From Streptomyces parvus (GTDB lineage: Bacteria > Actinomycetota > Actinomycetes > Streptomycetales > Streptomycetaceae): a stretch of DNA of 64,000 nucleotides. The notes below the pieces were generated by a model. The model had not been told where the DNA came from, made no database searches, and was given only the letters and a program-made list of their open reading frames with translations. The stretch is taken from positions 469,933-533,932 of the forward strand of contig NZ_BMRY01000005.1 in NCBI RefSeq assembly GCF_014648875.1. The letters run 5' to 3'. Made by a program: the position numbers and the translations under genes. Positions 1 through 8,852 of this stretch are shown here, in pieces. The stretch's first letter is position 1. Every line of letters starts with the position of its first letter.

Positions 1-424
1 GGCCGGTGCGCGGCACGATGCAGCCGATGAGCGAGACGAACAGCAGGATGTAGATCGCGGAGAACCACACCGAGCTGTAGACGTCGAAGAGCTGGAGCGC
101 CTCGTAGACCGGGGTGAGCGTGGTGTGCTGCTCCTTGAAGGCCTGCACCTTCATGTCGTCGACGCTGGTCTGCGGGATCAGCGACCCGGGGATCGCCCCG
201 AGGGAGAGCAGGAAGAGCAGGATCAGCGCCACCCGCATCGAGGTGAGCTGGCGCCAGAACCAGCGCACCCAGCCGATCACGCTCATCGCGGGCACGCCGG
301 CCCCGGTGTCGGGGCGCTCCTCGCGGGGCGCGGTGGAGAGCTGTTCCCCGGCCGCGCCGTGGGCGGAGCCCTGCTCGTCCTCCTCCTCGCGCTGCCGCGT
401 CTCTGTGCTGTTCGCCTTGCTCAT
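1..424 (-). CDS. resB: Cytochrome c biogenesis protein ResB, N-terminal part (cut by window edge)
   Basis: The reading frame opens with an ATG at 424 and runs off the left edge, so only about 141 residues are seen. A charged Glu/Asp-rich cytoplasmic head of about 50 residues precedes an arginine-containing amphipathic stretch and a first membrane segment (LILLFLLSLGAIPGSLIPQ). Then comes a soluble loop with the family-typical LFDVYSSVWF segment and a second membrane span. ResB/Ccs1 holds and delivers haem with ResC for covalent attachment to apocytochrome c outside the membrane. It lies just downstream of ccdA in the same direction, which fits a res operon; ResC would be expected off the edge. 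Confidence 0.88.
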   Translation of the reverse strand, partial: MSKANSTETRQREEEDEQGSAHGAAGEQLSTAPREERPDTGAGVPAMSVIGWVRWFWRQLTSMRVALILLFLLSLGAIPGSLIPQTSVDDMKVQAFKEQHTTLTPVYEALQLFDVYSSVWFSAIYILLFVSLIGCIVPRTG

Positions 425-429
425 TGGAC

Positions 430-1212
430 TCAGATCCCTACAACGAAGCCGCTGGACCAGCTCTGCATCTGCTGCATGAGCGTGGCCCACACGCCGGTCA
501 GCAGCAGGATTCCGGTCACGATCATCATGCCGCCGCCGATCCGCATCACCCATGCGTAGTGGCGCTTGACCCAGCCGAACGCGCCGAGCGCCTTGCGGAA
601 GGCGACCGCGGCCAGGACGAACGGGACACCGAGTCCGAGACAGTACGCGACGGTCAGTATCGCGCCGCGTCCGGCGGTGGCGCTCTCGGCGGAGAGGAAC
701 AGCACCGAGGAGAGCGTCGGGCCGATGCACGGCGTCCAGCCGATCCCGAAGAGGGCGCCGAGCAGGGGTGCGCCGGCCAGTCCGGCCACCGGGCGTTTGT
801 GGAAGCGGAACTCGCGCTGCGTCACGCCCGGCAGGAGCCCCATGAAGAAGACGCCCATGAGGATCATCAGGCCGCCGAGGACCTTGTTGAGCACCTCGGC
901 GTGCATCTGGAGTTCGTTGCCGAAGTAGCCGAAGAGCGCGCCGGTGGAGGCGAACACCACGGTGAAGCCGAGGACGAACAGCGAGGCGCCGGCCACCACC
1001 CGGCCCCGGCGTGCGTCGGCGAGGTCGGTGCCGCTGACCCCGGTGACGTAACTCAGATAGCCGGGGACCAGCGGGAGGACGCACGGTGAGAAGAAGGAGA
1101 CGAGACCGGCCAGCAGGGCGAGCGGCAGAGCGAGCAGCAGAGCCCCGGACACGACGGTGTCGTTGTACGCGGCCAGCGTGACGGTCTCGTGGTGGGCGGC
1201 GAGCGGGATCAC
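430..1212 (-). CDS. ccdA: CcdA-type thiol-disulfide transporter (cytochrome c biogenesis)
   Basis: A 260-residue protein with about six hydrophobic segments. It carries the two redox cysteines of CcdA: Cys44 in FFSPCVLPLVPGY (membrane span 1) and Cys162 in GIGWTPCIGPTL (span 4). CcdA passes reducing equivalents from cytoplasmic thioredoxin across the membrane to an extracytoplasmic thioredoxin-like partner. That partner is encoded 4 bp upstream (ResA), and resB follows 5 bp downstream, so the three are clearly one transcript. The start is a GTG at 1212 placed just after the resA stop. Length and both motifs agree with the family. Confidence 0.92.
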   Translation of the reverse strand: MIPLAAHHETVTLAAYNDTVVSGALLLALPLALLAGLVSFFSPCVLPLVPGYLSYVTGVSGTDLADARRGRVVAGASLFVLGFTVVFASTGALFGYFGNELQMHAEVLNKVLGGLMILMGVFFMGLLPGVTQREFRFHKRPVAGLAGAPLLGALFGIGWTPCIGPTLSSVLFLSAESATAGRGAILTVAYCLGLGVPFVLAAVAFRKALGAFGWVKRHYAWVMRIGGGMMIVTGILLLTGVWATLMQQMQSWSSGFVVGI

Positions 1213-1216
1213 CGGA

Positions 1217-1819
1217 TCACTTCTCCGCGATGATCGGGTCGATCATCTCGCGCAGCTCGTCCGCGTTCAGCGCCTGGAGTGTGCGGGCCGCGATCTTCCC
1301 GTCCCGGTCGATGACCACGGTGGACGGGATGGCCTGCGGGTTCAGGGTGCCCTTGGGGAAGCGGAGGATGAGCTTGCCGATCGGGTCGTAGAAGCTGGGG
1401 TACTTCACCCCGTAGTCCTTCTCGAAGTTGACCGCCTTGTCCCGCTCGGGGTCCCGGGTGTTTATCCCGACGAACTGGACGCCCTGGTCCTTCGTCTCCT
1501 CGGAGACCTGAGCGAAGTACTTCGCCTCCAGCCGGCAGGGGCCGCACCAGGAGCCCCAGGCGTTGAGCACCACGACCTTGCCCTTGTAGTCCGCGACGTC
1601 GAGCGGCTTGCCGTCCAGCCCTTCGCCGTCGAGCTTCGGCGCGGCCACCCGGTCCGCCTTCGCGACGGTGGAGATGCCGCCGCTGCCGGTGATGAAGTTG
1701 GTGTTGCCGCCACCCCCGGCCTTGTTGCCGTCGCCGCACGCGGACAGCGTCAGGGCACCGGCCACAGCGGTGGCGGCGAGCAGGGTGAAGCGGCGTCGGG
1801 ACGCGCGGCCAAAGCTCAT
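1217..1819 (-). CDS. resA: ResA/TlpA-like thioredoxin lipoprotein
   Basis: A 200-residue exported thioredoxin-fold protein. Residues 1-28 form a lipoprotein signal (three arginines, a hydrophobic core, lipobox LSAC with Cys28). The redox motif WCGPC is at Cys92/Cys95, preceded by VVVLNAWGS, the usual TlpA/ResA strand. The later segment GTLNPQAIPSTVVIDRDGKI contains the conserved cis-Pro loop. It should keep the CXXCH cysteines of apocytochrome c reduced outside the membrane, fed with electrons by CcdA encoded immediately downstream. First gene of the visible ccs/res operon. Confidence 0.92.
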   Translation of the reverse strand: MSFGRASRRRFTLLAATAVAGALTLSACGDGNKAGGGGNTNFITGSGGISTVAKADRVAAPKLDGEGLDGKPLDVADYKGKVVVLNAWGSWCGPCRLEAKYFAQVSEETKDQGVQFVGINTRDPERDKAVNFEKDYGVKYPSFYDPIGKLILRFPKGTLNPQAIPSTVVIDRDGKIAARTLQALNADELREMIDPIIAEK

Positions 1820-1886
1820 GTGAAAAGTTTCGCATGGCAGTTTCCGGGGATCTGCGCGCCCCCCTCGGTGCCCGTAAAGCCCCTTG

Positions 1887-3143
1887 TCAAGCCTGTTTAA
1901 AGAAGGAGTTCCAGCCGCCTGCGGGCGCCTGTCCGACGTCCAGCGTCCGGAGCTTGGCGAGCACGGCGGGATCCTGGGCGTCGAGCCAGTCGACGTACTG
2001 CCGGAACGAGACGAGACGTACGTCGTCCTTGTCCGCGACCTTCTTGATCACTTCTTCCACGGCGTCCATATAGATGCCGCCGTTCCACTCCTCGAAGTGG
2101 TTGCCGATGTAGAACGGCGCGCGATTCGACTCGTAGGCGCGCTGGAATCCGGCGAGATACGCGTCGGTCGCCTGCTGCCGCCAGCCGGGATAACGCGAGG
2201 GCATGCCCTTGGTCGAATTCTTCGACTGGTTGGCGAGGATGTTGTAGTCCATCGAGAGGACCTCGAAGGAGTGGCCGGGGAACGGCATCGCCTGGAGCGG
2301 CAGATCCCAGACGCCGCCGCGCTTCACGGGCCAGGTCTGGCGGCCCCCGGGCGAGCTGGCGTCGTAGCGCCAGCCCAGCTTGCGCGCGGTCGGCAGGAGA
2401 TTGTCCTGGCCGAGCAGGCAGGGGGTGCGGCCGCCGACCAGTTCCTTGCGGTAGTCGAACGGAAGCGGGTCCTCGTTCTCCCAGCCGGTATTGGTCCGCC
2501 ATTCCGTGACGAACGACACAGCCTGATTGATCTCGCTGTGCCATTGGGCCGGAGTCCAGCGCTCCACGGATCCGGAACCGCCGCAGAAATGCCCGTTGAA
2601 GTGGGTGCCGATCTCATGGCCGTCCAGCCAGGCCTGACGTACGTACTTCAGCGTGTCCTTGACGTGGTCGTCGGTGAGATAGCCGATGTCGGAGGCGCCG
2701 CGGGGGTTGTTCGGCGGACGGTAGAGGGACTTCTTCGACTCGGGCAGCAGATAGATCCCGGAGAGGAAGAACGTCATCGCCGCGTCGTGTTCCTTGGCGA
2801 GTTCGAGAAAGCGCGGGAAGAGCCCGTTGCCGACCTCGCCCGCACCGTCCCAGGAAAAGATCACGAACTGCGGCGGCTTCTGGCCGGGTTCGAGCGGGAC
2901 GGGGGTCTCGGGCTGATGGGGCTGCTTGCCGGTGTCGGCCGTCGAGCCGTCACCGATCAGCCGGACCTTGTTCTTCGGCGCACCGTTTCCGCTGCCGTTG
3001 CCTCCGGTGCCGGAGTCGCCCCTGCCACCCCGGCCGGACCCTCCGTCGCCGGAGGAGCCCGAGGTGCCACAGCCGGCGAGCCCGATCGCGGCTGCGGCCC
3101 CGAGCCCTGCGCCGAGCAGGCCCCTTCGATTGATGTCGCGCAT
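1887..3143 (-). CDS. Secreted polysaccharide-deacetylase-like lipoprotein
   Basis: A 418-residue protein. The N terminus (MRDINRRGLLGAGLGAAAA then LAGC) looks like a Tat-type signal with a lipobox, followed by a Gly/Ser-rich linker to about residue 60. The catalytic region shows a NodB-homology-like layout: VIFSWDGAGEVGN at the position of the usual TFDDGP block, then GHEIGTHFNGH with the His-x3-His metal pair. The first motif is divergent (one Asp instead of the DD pair), so the substrate is uncertain and enzymatic activity is inferred. It is monocistronic, with the res operon downstream in the same orientation. Confidence 0.75.
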   Translation of the reverse strand: MRDINRRGLLGAGLGAAAAIGLAGCGTSGSSGDGGSGRGGRGDSGTGGNGSGNGAPKNKVRLIGDGSTADTGKQPHQPETPVPLEPGQKPPQFVIFSWDGAGEVGNGLFPRFLELAKEHDAAMTFFLSGIYLLPESKKSLYRPPNNPRGASDIGYLTDDHVKDTLKYVRQAWLDGHEIGTHFNGHFCGGSGSVERWTPAQWHSEINQAVSFVTEWRTNTGWENEDPLPFDYRKELVGGRTPCLLGQDNLLPTARKLGWRYDASSPGGRQTWPVKRGGVWDLPLQAMPFPGHSFEVLSMDYNILANQSKNSTKGMPSRYPGWRQQATDAYLAGFQRAYESNRAPFYIGNHFEEWNGGIYMDAVEEVIKKVADKDDVRLVSFRQYVDWLDAQDPAVLAKLRTLDVGQAPAGGWNSFFKQA

Positions 3144-3406
3144 ACCGTCCCCATCTGCGGTCGTTTTATCTCAAGCCCATACAAACTGCTGAAGGGTTAG
3201 ATGAGGCGCGTAACACGTCGGTTCCGTGCATTTGTGGACTTTCTTTACGCTTTACCTTTCGATCGCGACGAGACGTCTGTGCGGTTCCCGTACGTCCTCA
3301 CGAGCCACCCTGGAGAGGGACGCGGGAACGGCCCTCCACAGTTCTGCCGCCGACCGGCGGATCGCGGGCAGCGGATCGACGGGTCGGCTTCCCCACCCTG
3401 TCGAAC

Positions 3407-4705
3407 TCATGCGCGGGCGCGGAGACCGTTCGCCGGCCGCTCCTCCCGGAAGGCCTCCACCAGGGCATCGGCGAGCAGCCCCTGCCAGCAGGCGTGGTCG
3501 CGGCCGCCGTTGTGGACCCGCTGGTGGACCTGGTGCCCCCGGGCACGCAACGCCGGGACGAGGGCCTCGCCGTGCTCGGTCGCGGCGGCTCCGTCGTGCA
3601 GGCCGAGGCCGAGGTGGACGACGGGGGCGCTTCCGTCGCCGGCCTGCCCGTACGTGGTCCCGCCCTCGGGACGCCAGCCGGGCGAGGGCGACTGGGCGAG
3701 GACCCGGCCGAAACGGTGGGCCCGGGTGAGGCCGGCGTACAGCGCGGCCGTCCCGCCGGATCCCTGGCCGGAGACGACGGTCCGGTCCGCTTCGGCGGTC
3801 AGCGGCCACCGGGCGCGCGCCCAGGGCAGCAGCTCCTCGGCGAGGAAGGCGGCGAACGCCTCCCGCCCGCCCAGGTCCCGCCGCCGGGTCACTGCGTCGA
3901 CGGCGTCCGGGGAGAGGACGACGAGCGGCGGGAGGACCCCGTCGTCGATCAGGGCGTCCAGGGTGTCCTGGAAGCCGAGCCGCCCGAACCACATGTCGCC
4001 GTCGCAGAGCACGAGCACCGGCAGCGGACCGCCGCCGCCGTTGGCATCGTTGTCCGCATCCTCCGGCGGGAGGTACGTCCAGATCTCGCGCTCCCCGCCG
4101 AGGGCGTGGCCGGTGACGGTGTGCCGCTCGACGGTCCCCCGCCGTATGCCGTCCCGGCGGCCCGCCCAGGGCTGGGGCGCGGCCTCCGGCAGGGCGAACA
4201 CCGAACTCTCCACCGCCCTCCAGCGCACCGGCAGGCGGCGGAGGTTGAGCGGGTCGGCCACCCCGTGCGCCATCAGCGCGGTCAGCCGCCGCTGGAGCCG
4301 TACGGGATCGGCGGGCGCGGGGCCCGGGGAGATGTCGGCCACCAGCCGGTAGGACCCGCGGTGGTCGGCGCGCAGCCGGTAGCCGAGGTACCAGACGTCG
4401 GTGCCCGGGAGGTGGTGGAGGAGCGTGTCGGCCGGCCGGTCGCGGTCGCCGATGCCGGGCGCCATCAGCAGGACCTGGCGGGTCGCGCGGTGGCCGCGCC
4501 AGAGGAAGGTGACGGCGCGATGGCCGGGGGCGTCGTCGAGCGTTTCGACGAGCGGCGTGCCGGTGCGGGCGGCCTCGTCCCAGAACGCCTCGGTCAGGGC
4601 GGTACGGGTGGCGGCGTCCCGGGCTGCTTCGAGCTGCCGGGCGAGGCGGGCTGTCCGGGGGCCCGTGACCGGCCGGGGGGCGGCGTCCGCCGCATTACGG
4701 ATCAT
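3407..4705 (-). CDS. Enterochelin-esterase (Fes)-like siderophore hydrolase
   Basis: A 432-residue cytoplasmic protein (no signal peptide). The N-terminal third resembles the Fes/DUF3327 domain (TFLWRGHRATRQVLLMAPG). The C-terminal half is an esterase-D-type alpha/beta hydrolase: LPVLVLCDGDMWF, nucleophile elbow SGQGSGG, then HNGGRDHACWQ near the end supplying the likely catalytic His. Fes-type enzymes hydrolyse ferric tri-catecholate esters to release iron. A near-perfect iron box lies about 100 bp upstream, which supports an iron-starvation role. The start ATG at 4705 follows GGTGG. No siderophore synthesis or uptake genes are adjacent, so it may act on imported siderophores. Confidence 0.82.
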   Translation of the reverse strand: MIRNAADAAPRPVTGPRTARLARQLEAARDAATRTALTEAFWDEAARTGTPLVETLDDAPGHRAVTFLWRGHRATRQVLLMAPGIGDRDRPADTLLHHLPGTDVWYLGYRLRADHRGSYRLVADISPGPAPADPVRLQRRLTALMAHGVADPLNLRRLPVRWRAVESSVFALPEAAPQPWAGRRDGIRRGTVERHTVTGHALGGEREIWTYLPPEDADNDANGGGGPLPVLVLCDGDMWFGRLGFQDTLDALIDDGVLPPLVVLSPDAVDAVTRRRDLGGREAFAAFLAEELLPWARARWPLTAEADRTVVSGQGSGGTAALYAGLTRAHRFGRVLAQSPSPGWRPEGGTTYGQAGDGSAPVVHLGLGLHDGAAATEHGEALVPALRARGHQVHQRVHNGGRDHACWQGLLADALVEAFREERPANGLRARA

Positions 4706-4801
4706 CGTTCCACCGTTTCGTCGCAGGCGTCCGTGACCACGACGAGCCCCACGGGAACCAGCAGGGCCCGGCGGGTCGTGAACCCGCCCGCCTGGGGATT
4801 T

Positions 4802-4824
4802 AGTTAGCTTAGCCTAAGCTAACT
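4802..4824. promoter_or_regulatory. Iron box (DmdR/IdeR-type operator)
   Basis: The 23-bp stretch AGTTAGCTTAG-C-CTAAGCTAACT is an inverted repeat that is perfect apart from its central base. It closely matches the actinobacterial iron-box pattern TTAGGTTAGGCTAACCTAA bound by DmdR1/IdeR/DtxR-type repressors. It sits upstream of the Fes-like esterase on the minus strand and is the only such site I saw in the window. Confidence 0.88.
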
Positions 4825-4851
4825 TGCCGTTAGGTGGTACGGGAAAAAGGG

Positions 4852-4890
4852 ACGGGACCGCCCGCCGCGGTGCGCGGCAGCCGGTCCCGT
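4852..4890. terminator. Hairpin terminator between the esterase promoter and the hemL operon end
   Basis: ACGGGACCG (4852-4860) pairs with CGGTCCCGT (4882-4890); a smaller GC hairpin lies in the loop. It follows the stop of the minus-strand phosphatase gene (ends 4943), so it probably ends the hemL-phosphatase transcript. Confidence 0.55.
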
Positions 4891-4942
4891 ATGTCCGTAC
4901 CGTCTCGTCCGGACGTCGTCCCGTGGCGTTCCGTGTGCCGGA

Positions 4943-5680
4943 CTACGCCCCGAACGCCTTCGACTGCCCCTTGGCGGCCTTCCCCTTCACCGGCTTGGCC
5001 CCGGCCAGCAGATGCACGGGCACCAGGTCCCGGGCCGGCTCCGAGTAGCCCACCGAGACGATCTTGTCGCCCCGGTAGGTGAAGCTGGTCAGCGAGGCCA
5101 GCGTGCACTGCCGCTTGCGCGGGTCGTGCCACAGGCGGCGGCGCTCCACGAAGGACCGCAGGATCCAGATCGGCAGCTGGTGGCTGACGCAGACCGCCTC
5201 GTGCCCGCGCGCCGCGTCCCGCGCCGTATCGATCGCGCCCATCATCCGCACGACCTGCTCGATGTACGGCTCGCCCCAGGACGGCTTGAACGGGTTGGTG
5301 AGGTGCTTCCAGTTGTCCGGCTTGCGCAGCGCCCCGTCGCCGACGCCGAAGGTCTTGCCCTCGAAGACGTTGGCGGCCTCGATCAGCCGGGCGTCGGTGG
5401 CCAGTTCCAGGCCGTGCGCCGTGGCGATGGGGTCGGCGGTCTCCTGGGCGCGCTCCAGCGGGGAGGCGACGACATGGGTGATGTCGCGCTTCTCCAGGTG
5501 CTCGGCGACCCGGTCGGCCATCTTCCGGCCCAGGTCGGAGAGGTGGTAGCCGGGGCGGCGGCCGTAGAGCACACCGTCCGGGTTGTGCACCTCGCCGTGC
5601 CGGACCACGTGCACCACGGTCAACTGCTCGTCGCGGTCGACGCCTTCGACCCTTGCGGGGCCGGTGCTCTTCTCGCTCAT
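4943..5680 (-). CDS. Histidine phosphatase family (phosphoglycerate-mutase-like) protein
   Basis: A 245-residue protein of the histidine phosphatase superfamily. The catalytic RHG motif is in VVHVVRHGEVHNPDG near residue 29, followed by the substrate-binding ASPLERAQETA block and the second catalytic His in CVSHQLPIWILRS. The ATG at 5680 overlaps the hemL stop by the ATGA arrangement, so translation is coupled to hemL. The reading frame is open further upstream but that part lies inside hemL and is not coding. The C-terminal tail is Lys/Ala-rich. The substrate is unknown; the hemL pairing suggests a housekeeping role, not necessarily in haem synthesis. Confidence 0.85.
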   Translation of the reverse strand: MSEKSTGPARVEGVDRDEQLTVVHVVRHGEVHNPDGVLYGRRPGYHLSDLGRKMADRVAEHLEKRDITHVVASPLERAQETADPIATAHGLELATDARLIEAANVFEGKTFGVGDGALRKPDNWKHLTNPFKPSWGEPYIEQVVRMMGAIDTARDAARGHEAVCVSHQLPIWILRSFVERRRLWHDPRKRQCTLASLTSFTYRGDKIVSVGYSEPARDLVPVHLLAGAKPVKGKAAKGQSKAFGA

Positions 5681-6984
5681 GCGGTGGCCTCCGATGCGGC
5701 GCGGGCGGCGGCGGGCAGGGCGGCGGCGATGCGCTCGATCGCCCGCTCGTCGTGGGCCGTGGAGACGAACCAGGACTCGAACGCCGACGGCGGCAGGTAG
5801 ACGCCCTGCTCCAGCATGGAGTGGAAGAACGCGGTGAAGCGGAAGACGTCCTGCTTCTTGGCGTCGTCGTAGTTCCGCACCGGCCGGTCGGTGAAGAAGA
5901 CGGAGAACATGTTGCTCGCGGCCGACACCGTGTGCGCGACGCCCTCCTTGGTGAGCGCGTCGCCCACCAGGGAGCGCAGCTCGGCGGAGACCGCGTCGAT
6001 CTTCGCGTACGCGGCGTCGTCCAGCAGCCGCAGCTGGGCGAGCCCGGCGGCGGTGGCGACCGGGTTCCCGGAGAGGGTGCCCGCCTGGTAGACCGGTCCG
6101 GCCGGGGCCAGGTGCGCCATCACGTCGCCGCGGCCGCCGAAGGCCGCGGCGGGGAAGCCGCCGCCCATCACCTTCCCGAAGGTCATCAGGTCGGGGCGGA
6201 CGCCGTCGACGCCGTACCAGCCGGCCTTCGACGTACGGAAGCCCGTCATGACCTCGTCGGAGATGTACAGCGCGCCGTTGGCCGCGCACAGCTCCTTGAG
6301 CCCGGCGTTGAAGCCGTCCGCCGGCGGGACGACGCCCATGTTGCCGGGCGAGGCCTCGGTGATCACACAGGCGATCTCGCCCGGGTGCGCGGCGAAGGCG
6401 GCGCGCACCGCGTCCAGGTCGTTGTACGGCAGCACGACGGTGTCCCCGGCCGTGGCGCCCGTGACACCGGGCGTGTCGGGCAGCCCGAAGGTGGCCACGC
6501 CCGACCCGGCGGCGGCCAGCAGCGCGTCCACATGGCCGTGGTAGCAGCCGGCGAACTTCACGACCTTGGCCCGGCCCGTGAAGCCACGGGCCAGCCGGAT
6601 CGCCGACATCGTCGCCTCGGTGCCGGAGGAGACCAGGCGCACCTGCTCGACGGGCTCGATCCGCGCCACGATCTCCTCGGCGAGCGCGACCTCGCCCTCA
6701 CCCGGCGTACCGAAGGAGGTACCCCGGGAGACCGCCTCCTGGACGGCGGCGATGACCTCGGGGTGAGAGTGGCCGAGAATCATCGGCCCCCACGAGCAGA
6801 CGAGGTCGACGTACTCACGGCCGTCGGCGTCGGTGAGGTACGGGCCGGTGCCGGACACCATGAACCGGGGCGTACCGCCCACGGCCCGGAAGGCACGCAC
6901 GGGAGAGTTCACGCCGCCGGGCGTCACGGCGGACGCCCGGTCGAACAGCGACTGCGAAACTGGGGCTTCGTATGAATACGCCAC
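5677..6984 (-). CDS. hemL: Glutamate-1-semialdehyde 2,1-aminomutase
   Basis: A 435-residue PLP enzyme of the class III aminotransferase fold. It converts glutamate-1-semialdehyde, the HemA product, to 5-aminolevulinate in the C5 haem pathway. Seen: SLFDRASAVTPGGVNSPVRA at the N terminus, VSSGTEATMSAIRLAR, CYHGHVDALL, SDEVMTGFR, and the PLP lysine in TFGKVMGGGFP. The GTG at 6984 is chosen because AGGA lies five bases upstream; an in-frame ATG at 7041 would add residues unlike the family and lacks a ribosome site. The partner genes hemA, hemC, hemD and hemB are in the same window at 46-52 kb. Confidence 0.95.
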   Translation of the reverse strand: MAYSYEAPVSQSLFDRASAVTPGGVNSPVRAFRAVGGTPRFMVSGTGPYLTDADGREYVDLVCSWGPMILGHSHPEVIAAVQEAVSRGTSFGTPGEGEVALAEEIVARIEPVEQVRLVSSGTEATMSAIRLARGFTGRAKVVKFAGCYHGHVDALLAAAGSGVATFGLPDTPGVTGATAGDTVVLPYNDLDAVRAAFAAHPGEIACVITEASPGNMGVVPPADGFNAGLKELCAANGALYISDEVMTGFRTSKAGWYGVDGVRPDLMTFGKVMGGGFPAAAFGGRGDVMAHLAPAGPVYQAGTLSGNPVATAAGLAQLRLLDDAAYAKIDAVSAELRSLVGDALTKEGVAHTVSAASNMFSVFFTDRPVRNYDDAKKQDVFRFTAFFHSMLEQGVYLPPSAFESWFVSTAHDERAIERIAAALPAAARAASEATA

Positions 6985-7427
6985 TTTGGTCCTGATCTGC
7001 GATTCGGGTGTCGGGGGGCCGGGCCGGGAAATCCCGAACAATCTCGGCCATCGGTGAGCAGGGAGGGCGCTTCCCTCGTATCACGAAAGAGCGTCAGCGC
7101 TCTCACGTCTGCGAAACTGGGGCGTCACAGGGAAAGCTCACCCCTGCCATGGTGTCAGAGGCACGGACGGCCTTTGCGGACAGGTGTTTCACCGCACGCC
7201 CGCGGGGGAGGTCACTGACACGATGATCGGGTTGCGCGGCGGGGGCTGTGTCTCCTAAGAAGTAGTCGGGTGGATGAGATATGCATCGCGGTGGCGGAGT
7301 GGGCGAAGGGACCGACGACCTGGGGCCCGAGCCTGCCCGACGAGGGCGGCACCGGCGCAGGGCCGAGCGCGCCCAGAGCAGGGGCGCGGAGAGCACGCCG
7401 CCCCCCGGAACCAGGAGCGGGGGCGGG
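6985..7427. other. Non-coding interval upstream of hemL and the 7428 gene
   Basis: This 443-bp interval between divergent genes must hold both promoters. It contains a short inverted repeat GAGCG-TCAG-CGCTC near 7090. It also contains CTGCGAAACTGGGGC at 7109-7123, an exact copy of a 15-bp stretch inside the start of hemL at 6952-6966. A weak open frame from an ATG at 7281 continues in frame into the next gene but has no family-like sequence. No RNA gene or riboswitch recognised. Confidence 0.5.
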
Positions 7428-7865
7428 ATGGGCGTGACGTACAAGTACTTCGGCGCCCCGGACGGCGCCACCGCCGCCCGTGTGCCCATCTCGATGCGCC
7501 CGGAGGAGCTCGGCGGTGACGAGCTGGGCATGGGCGGCATGTTCACCAAGATCAAGCCGGAGACCGTGGCCGCCATGGTCCTCACCGGCATCCAGGGCAT
7601 ACCCCTGCACAAGGTCCCCCCGCTGGAACTGGTCGTCCTCCACCCCGACTACGCCGTGGTCAAGCTCCCGATGACCGTCGTCGACCCGCTGCGCGGCATC
7701 GGCGAGGAGTCGGTCGGCGCGGCGGCCTTCATCTGGTCCACGGTCCCCGACCGCGGCGGCCCGCGCGACGCGTTCAACGTCTACCAGCTGCTCCACGAGT
7801 GGCAGGACTTCTCCCACCGCCTGCACGACGCGGGACATCAGGCGTACTGCCTGGTGTGGCCCTGA
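7428..7865 (+). CDS. Conserved hypothetical protein
   Basis: A 145-residue soluble protein starting GVTYKYFGAPDG. I do not recognise a named domain. The body is well ordered (KIKPETVAAMVLTGIQGIP, LELVVLHPDYAVVKLPM, NVYQLLHEWQDFSHRLHDAGH) with no membrane segment or signal. The ATG at 7428 follows a G-rich stretch containing GGAG; an alternative ATG at 7281 would add an Arg/Gly-rich low-complexity head and is judged less likely. It is divergent from hemL and may share its control region. Confidence 0.7.
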   Translation: MGVTYKYFGAPDGATAARVPISMRPEELGGDELGMGGMFTKIKPETVAAMVLTGIQGIPLHKVPPLELVVLHPDYAVVKLPMTVVDPLRGIGEESVGAAAFIWSTVPDRGGPRDAFNVYQLLHEWQDFSHRLHDAGHQAYCLVWP

Positions 7866-7917
7866 TCCGGAAAGCCCCGCCGAGTTCCCTCCGGACTCCT
7901 TCCGGATGACCGCGCGG

Positions 7918-8769
7918 TCAGTACGAGGGAGCGAGCGCCTTCCAGAAGGCGTAGTGGTGATCGGCCGCGAAGTCGGTCCGCCCGATGTCACCGGACGCGA
8001 GCCGCTGCACATACGGGCCGCGTTCCGTGAACGGCTTCCACGCGGGCAAGCCCGCCCCGCCCGCCCGGCCCGTGGCGGCGAATCGGCTCCAGTAAGCGGT
8101 CACCGTCCGCGAGAGTCCGCTCTGCGCCTCGTCGAGCGGTTCGAAGAGGTCGTTCTCGAACAGGTAGGCCAGGTCGACCATGTGACCGGTGCCGAGCGGG
8201 AAGCTCGCCGGTCGCGGCACGTTCACGAAGTACGGAGCCCGGGCGTCGGCGAAGTCGTAGGCGTACACGCGGGTGTGGCGGGCCAGCGCCCGCTGGGTGT
8301 CGAGCGCCGCGGCCGACCACTCCGAGTCGGTCAGCACCGCCGACAGCGCCGCCCCGGGGGCCGGGTAGTCCGAGACCGCGTATTCCGCCAGGACCGCGGG
8401 AGCGTCCTTGCCGAACCGCCCGGTGATCTTCTCGGCGTACGTCTGCGCGGTCAGCGGCGTCCCCGTCAGGATCTCGTCGCGCCCGGCCAGTCCGCTCATC
8501 TCGTCATGGGTGGAGCCGTGCAGCACCGGCACCCGGGCGAACCGGCCGGCGGCGATCGCCCGTGACGGGGCCTCCGGAAGCACCACGCCGTCCACCACGG
8601 GCCGATAGCCGTCATGGCCGGAGGCCGACGCCTCGACGAGGTCGGCGGTCGTCCTGCGTCGCAGACAGGAGTCGACGGTGCGCGGATCGTCGCAGTCCGT
8701 GGCTTCGGCGACGGCACGCCCCTTCTCCTCCGCCTGCGCCCGCGTGAAGGAAGCGGGGCGTGTCGATGC
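7918..8769 (-). pseudogene. C-terminal remnant of a type-B carboxylesterase
   Basis: The frame is open for 283 codons and matches the C-terminal half of type-B carboxylesterases. It includes a CDDPRTVDSCLRRR segment, PVVDGVVLPEAPSRAI, RVPVLHGSTHDEM, and the catalytic-His region FPLGTGHMVDLAYLF. The N-terminal half with the GESAGG nucleophile and oxyanion hole is absent. Reading upstream, an in-frame TGA occurs at 8770-8772 directly before the homologous part, and no start with a ribosome site precedes it. The first internal start (GTG/ATG near 8598) would give only about 226 residues without a catalytic serine. A 5'-truncated, probably dead gene; the divergent TetR gene may once have controlled it. 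Confidence 0.7.
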
Positions 8770-8852
8770 TCATGCGGGCTCCCGGGATCGGTGCGGTCTT
8801 CGACGCTCGGAACGCTATTCAGGATTTGGGCATCTGCGCAAGACGTTTGCCT

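Noticed and set aside
5681..6289. N-terminal extension of the histidine phosphatase frame
   Set aside because: It lies wholly inside hemL in another frame and is Arg/Gly-rich; the ATG at 5680 gives the normal family length.
7918..8598. Intact small esterase starting at 8598
   Set aside because: It would lack the catalytic serine and oxyanion hole; homology continues upstream to an in-frame stop, so a remnant is the better call.
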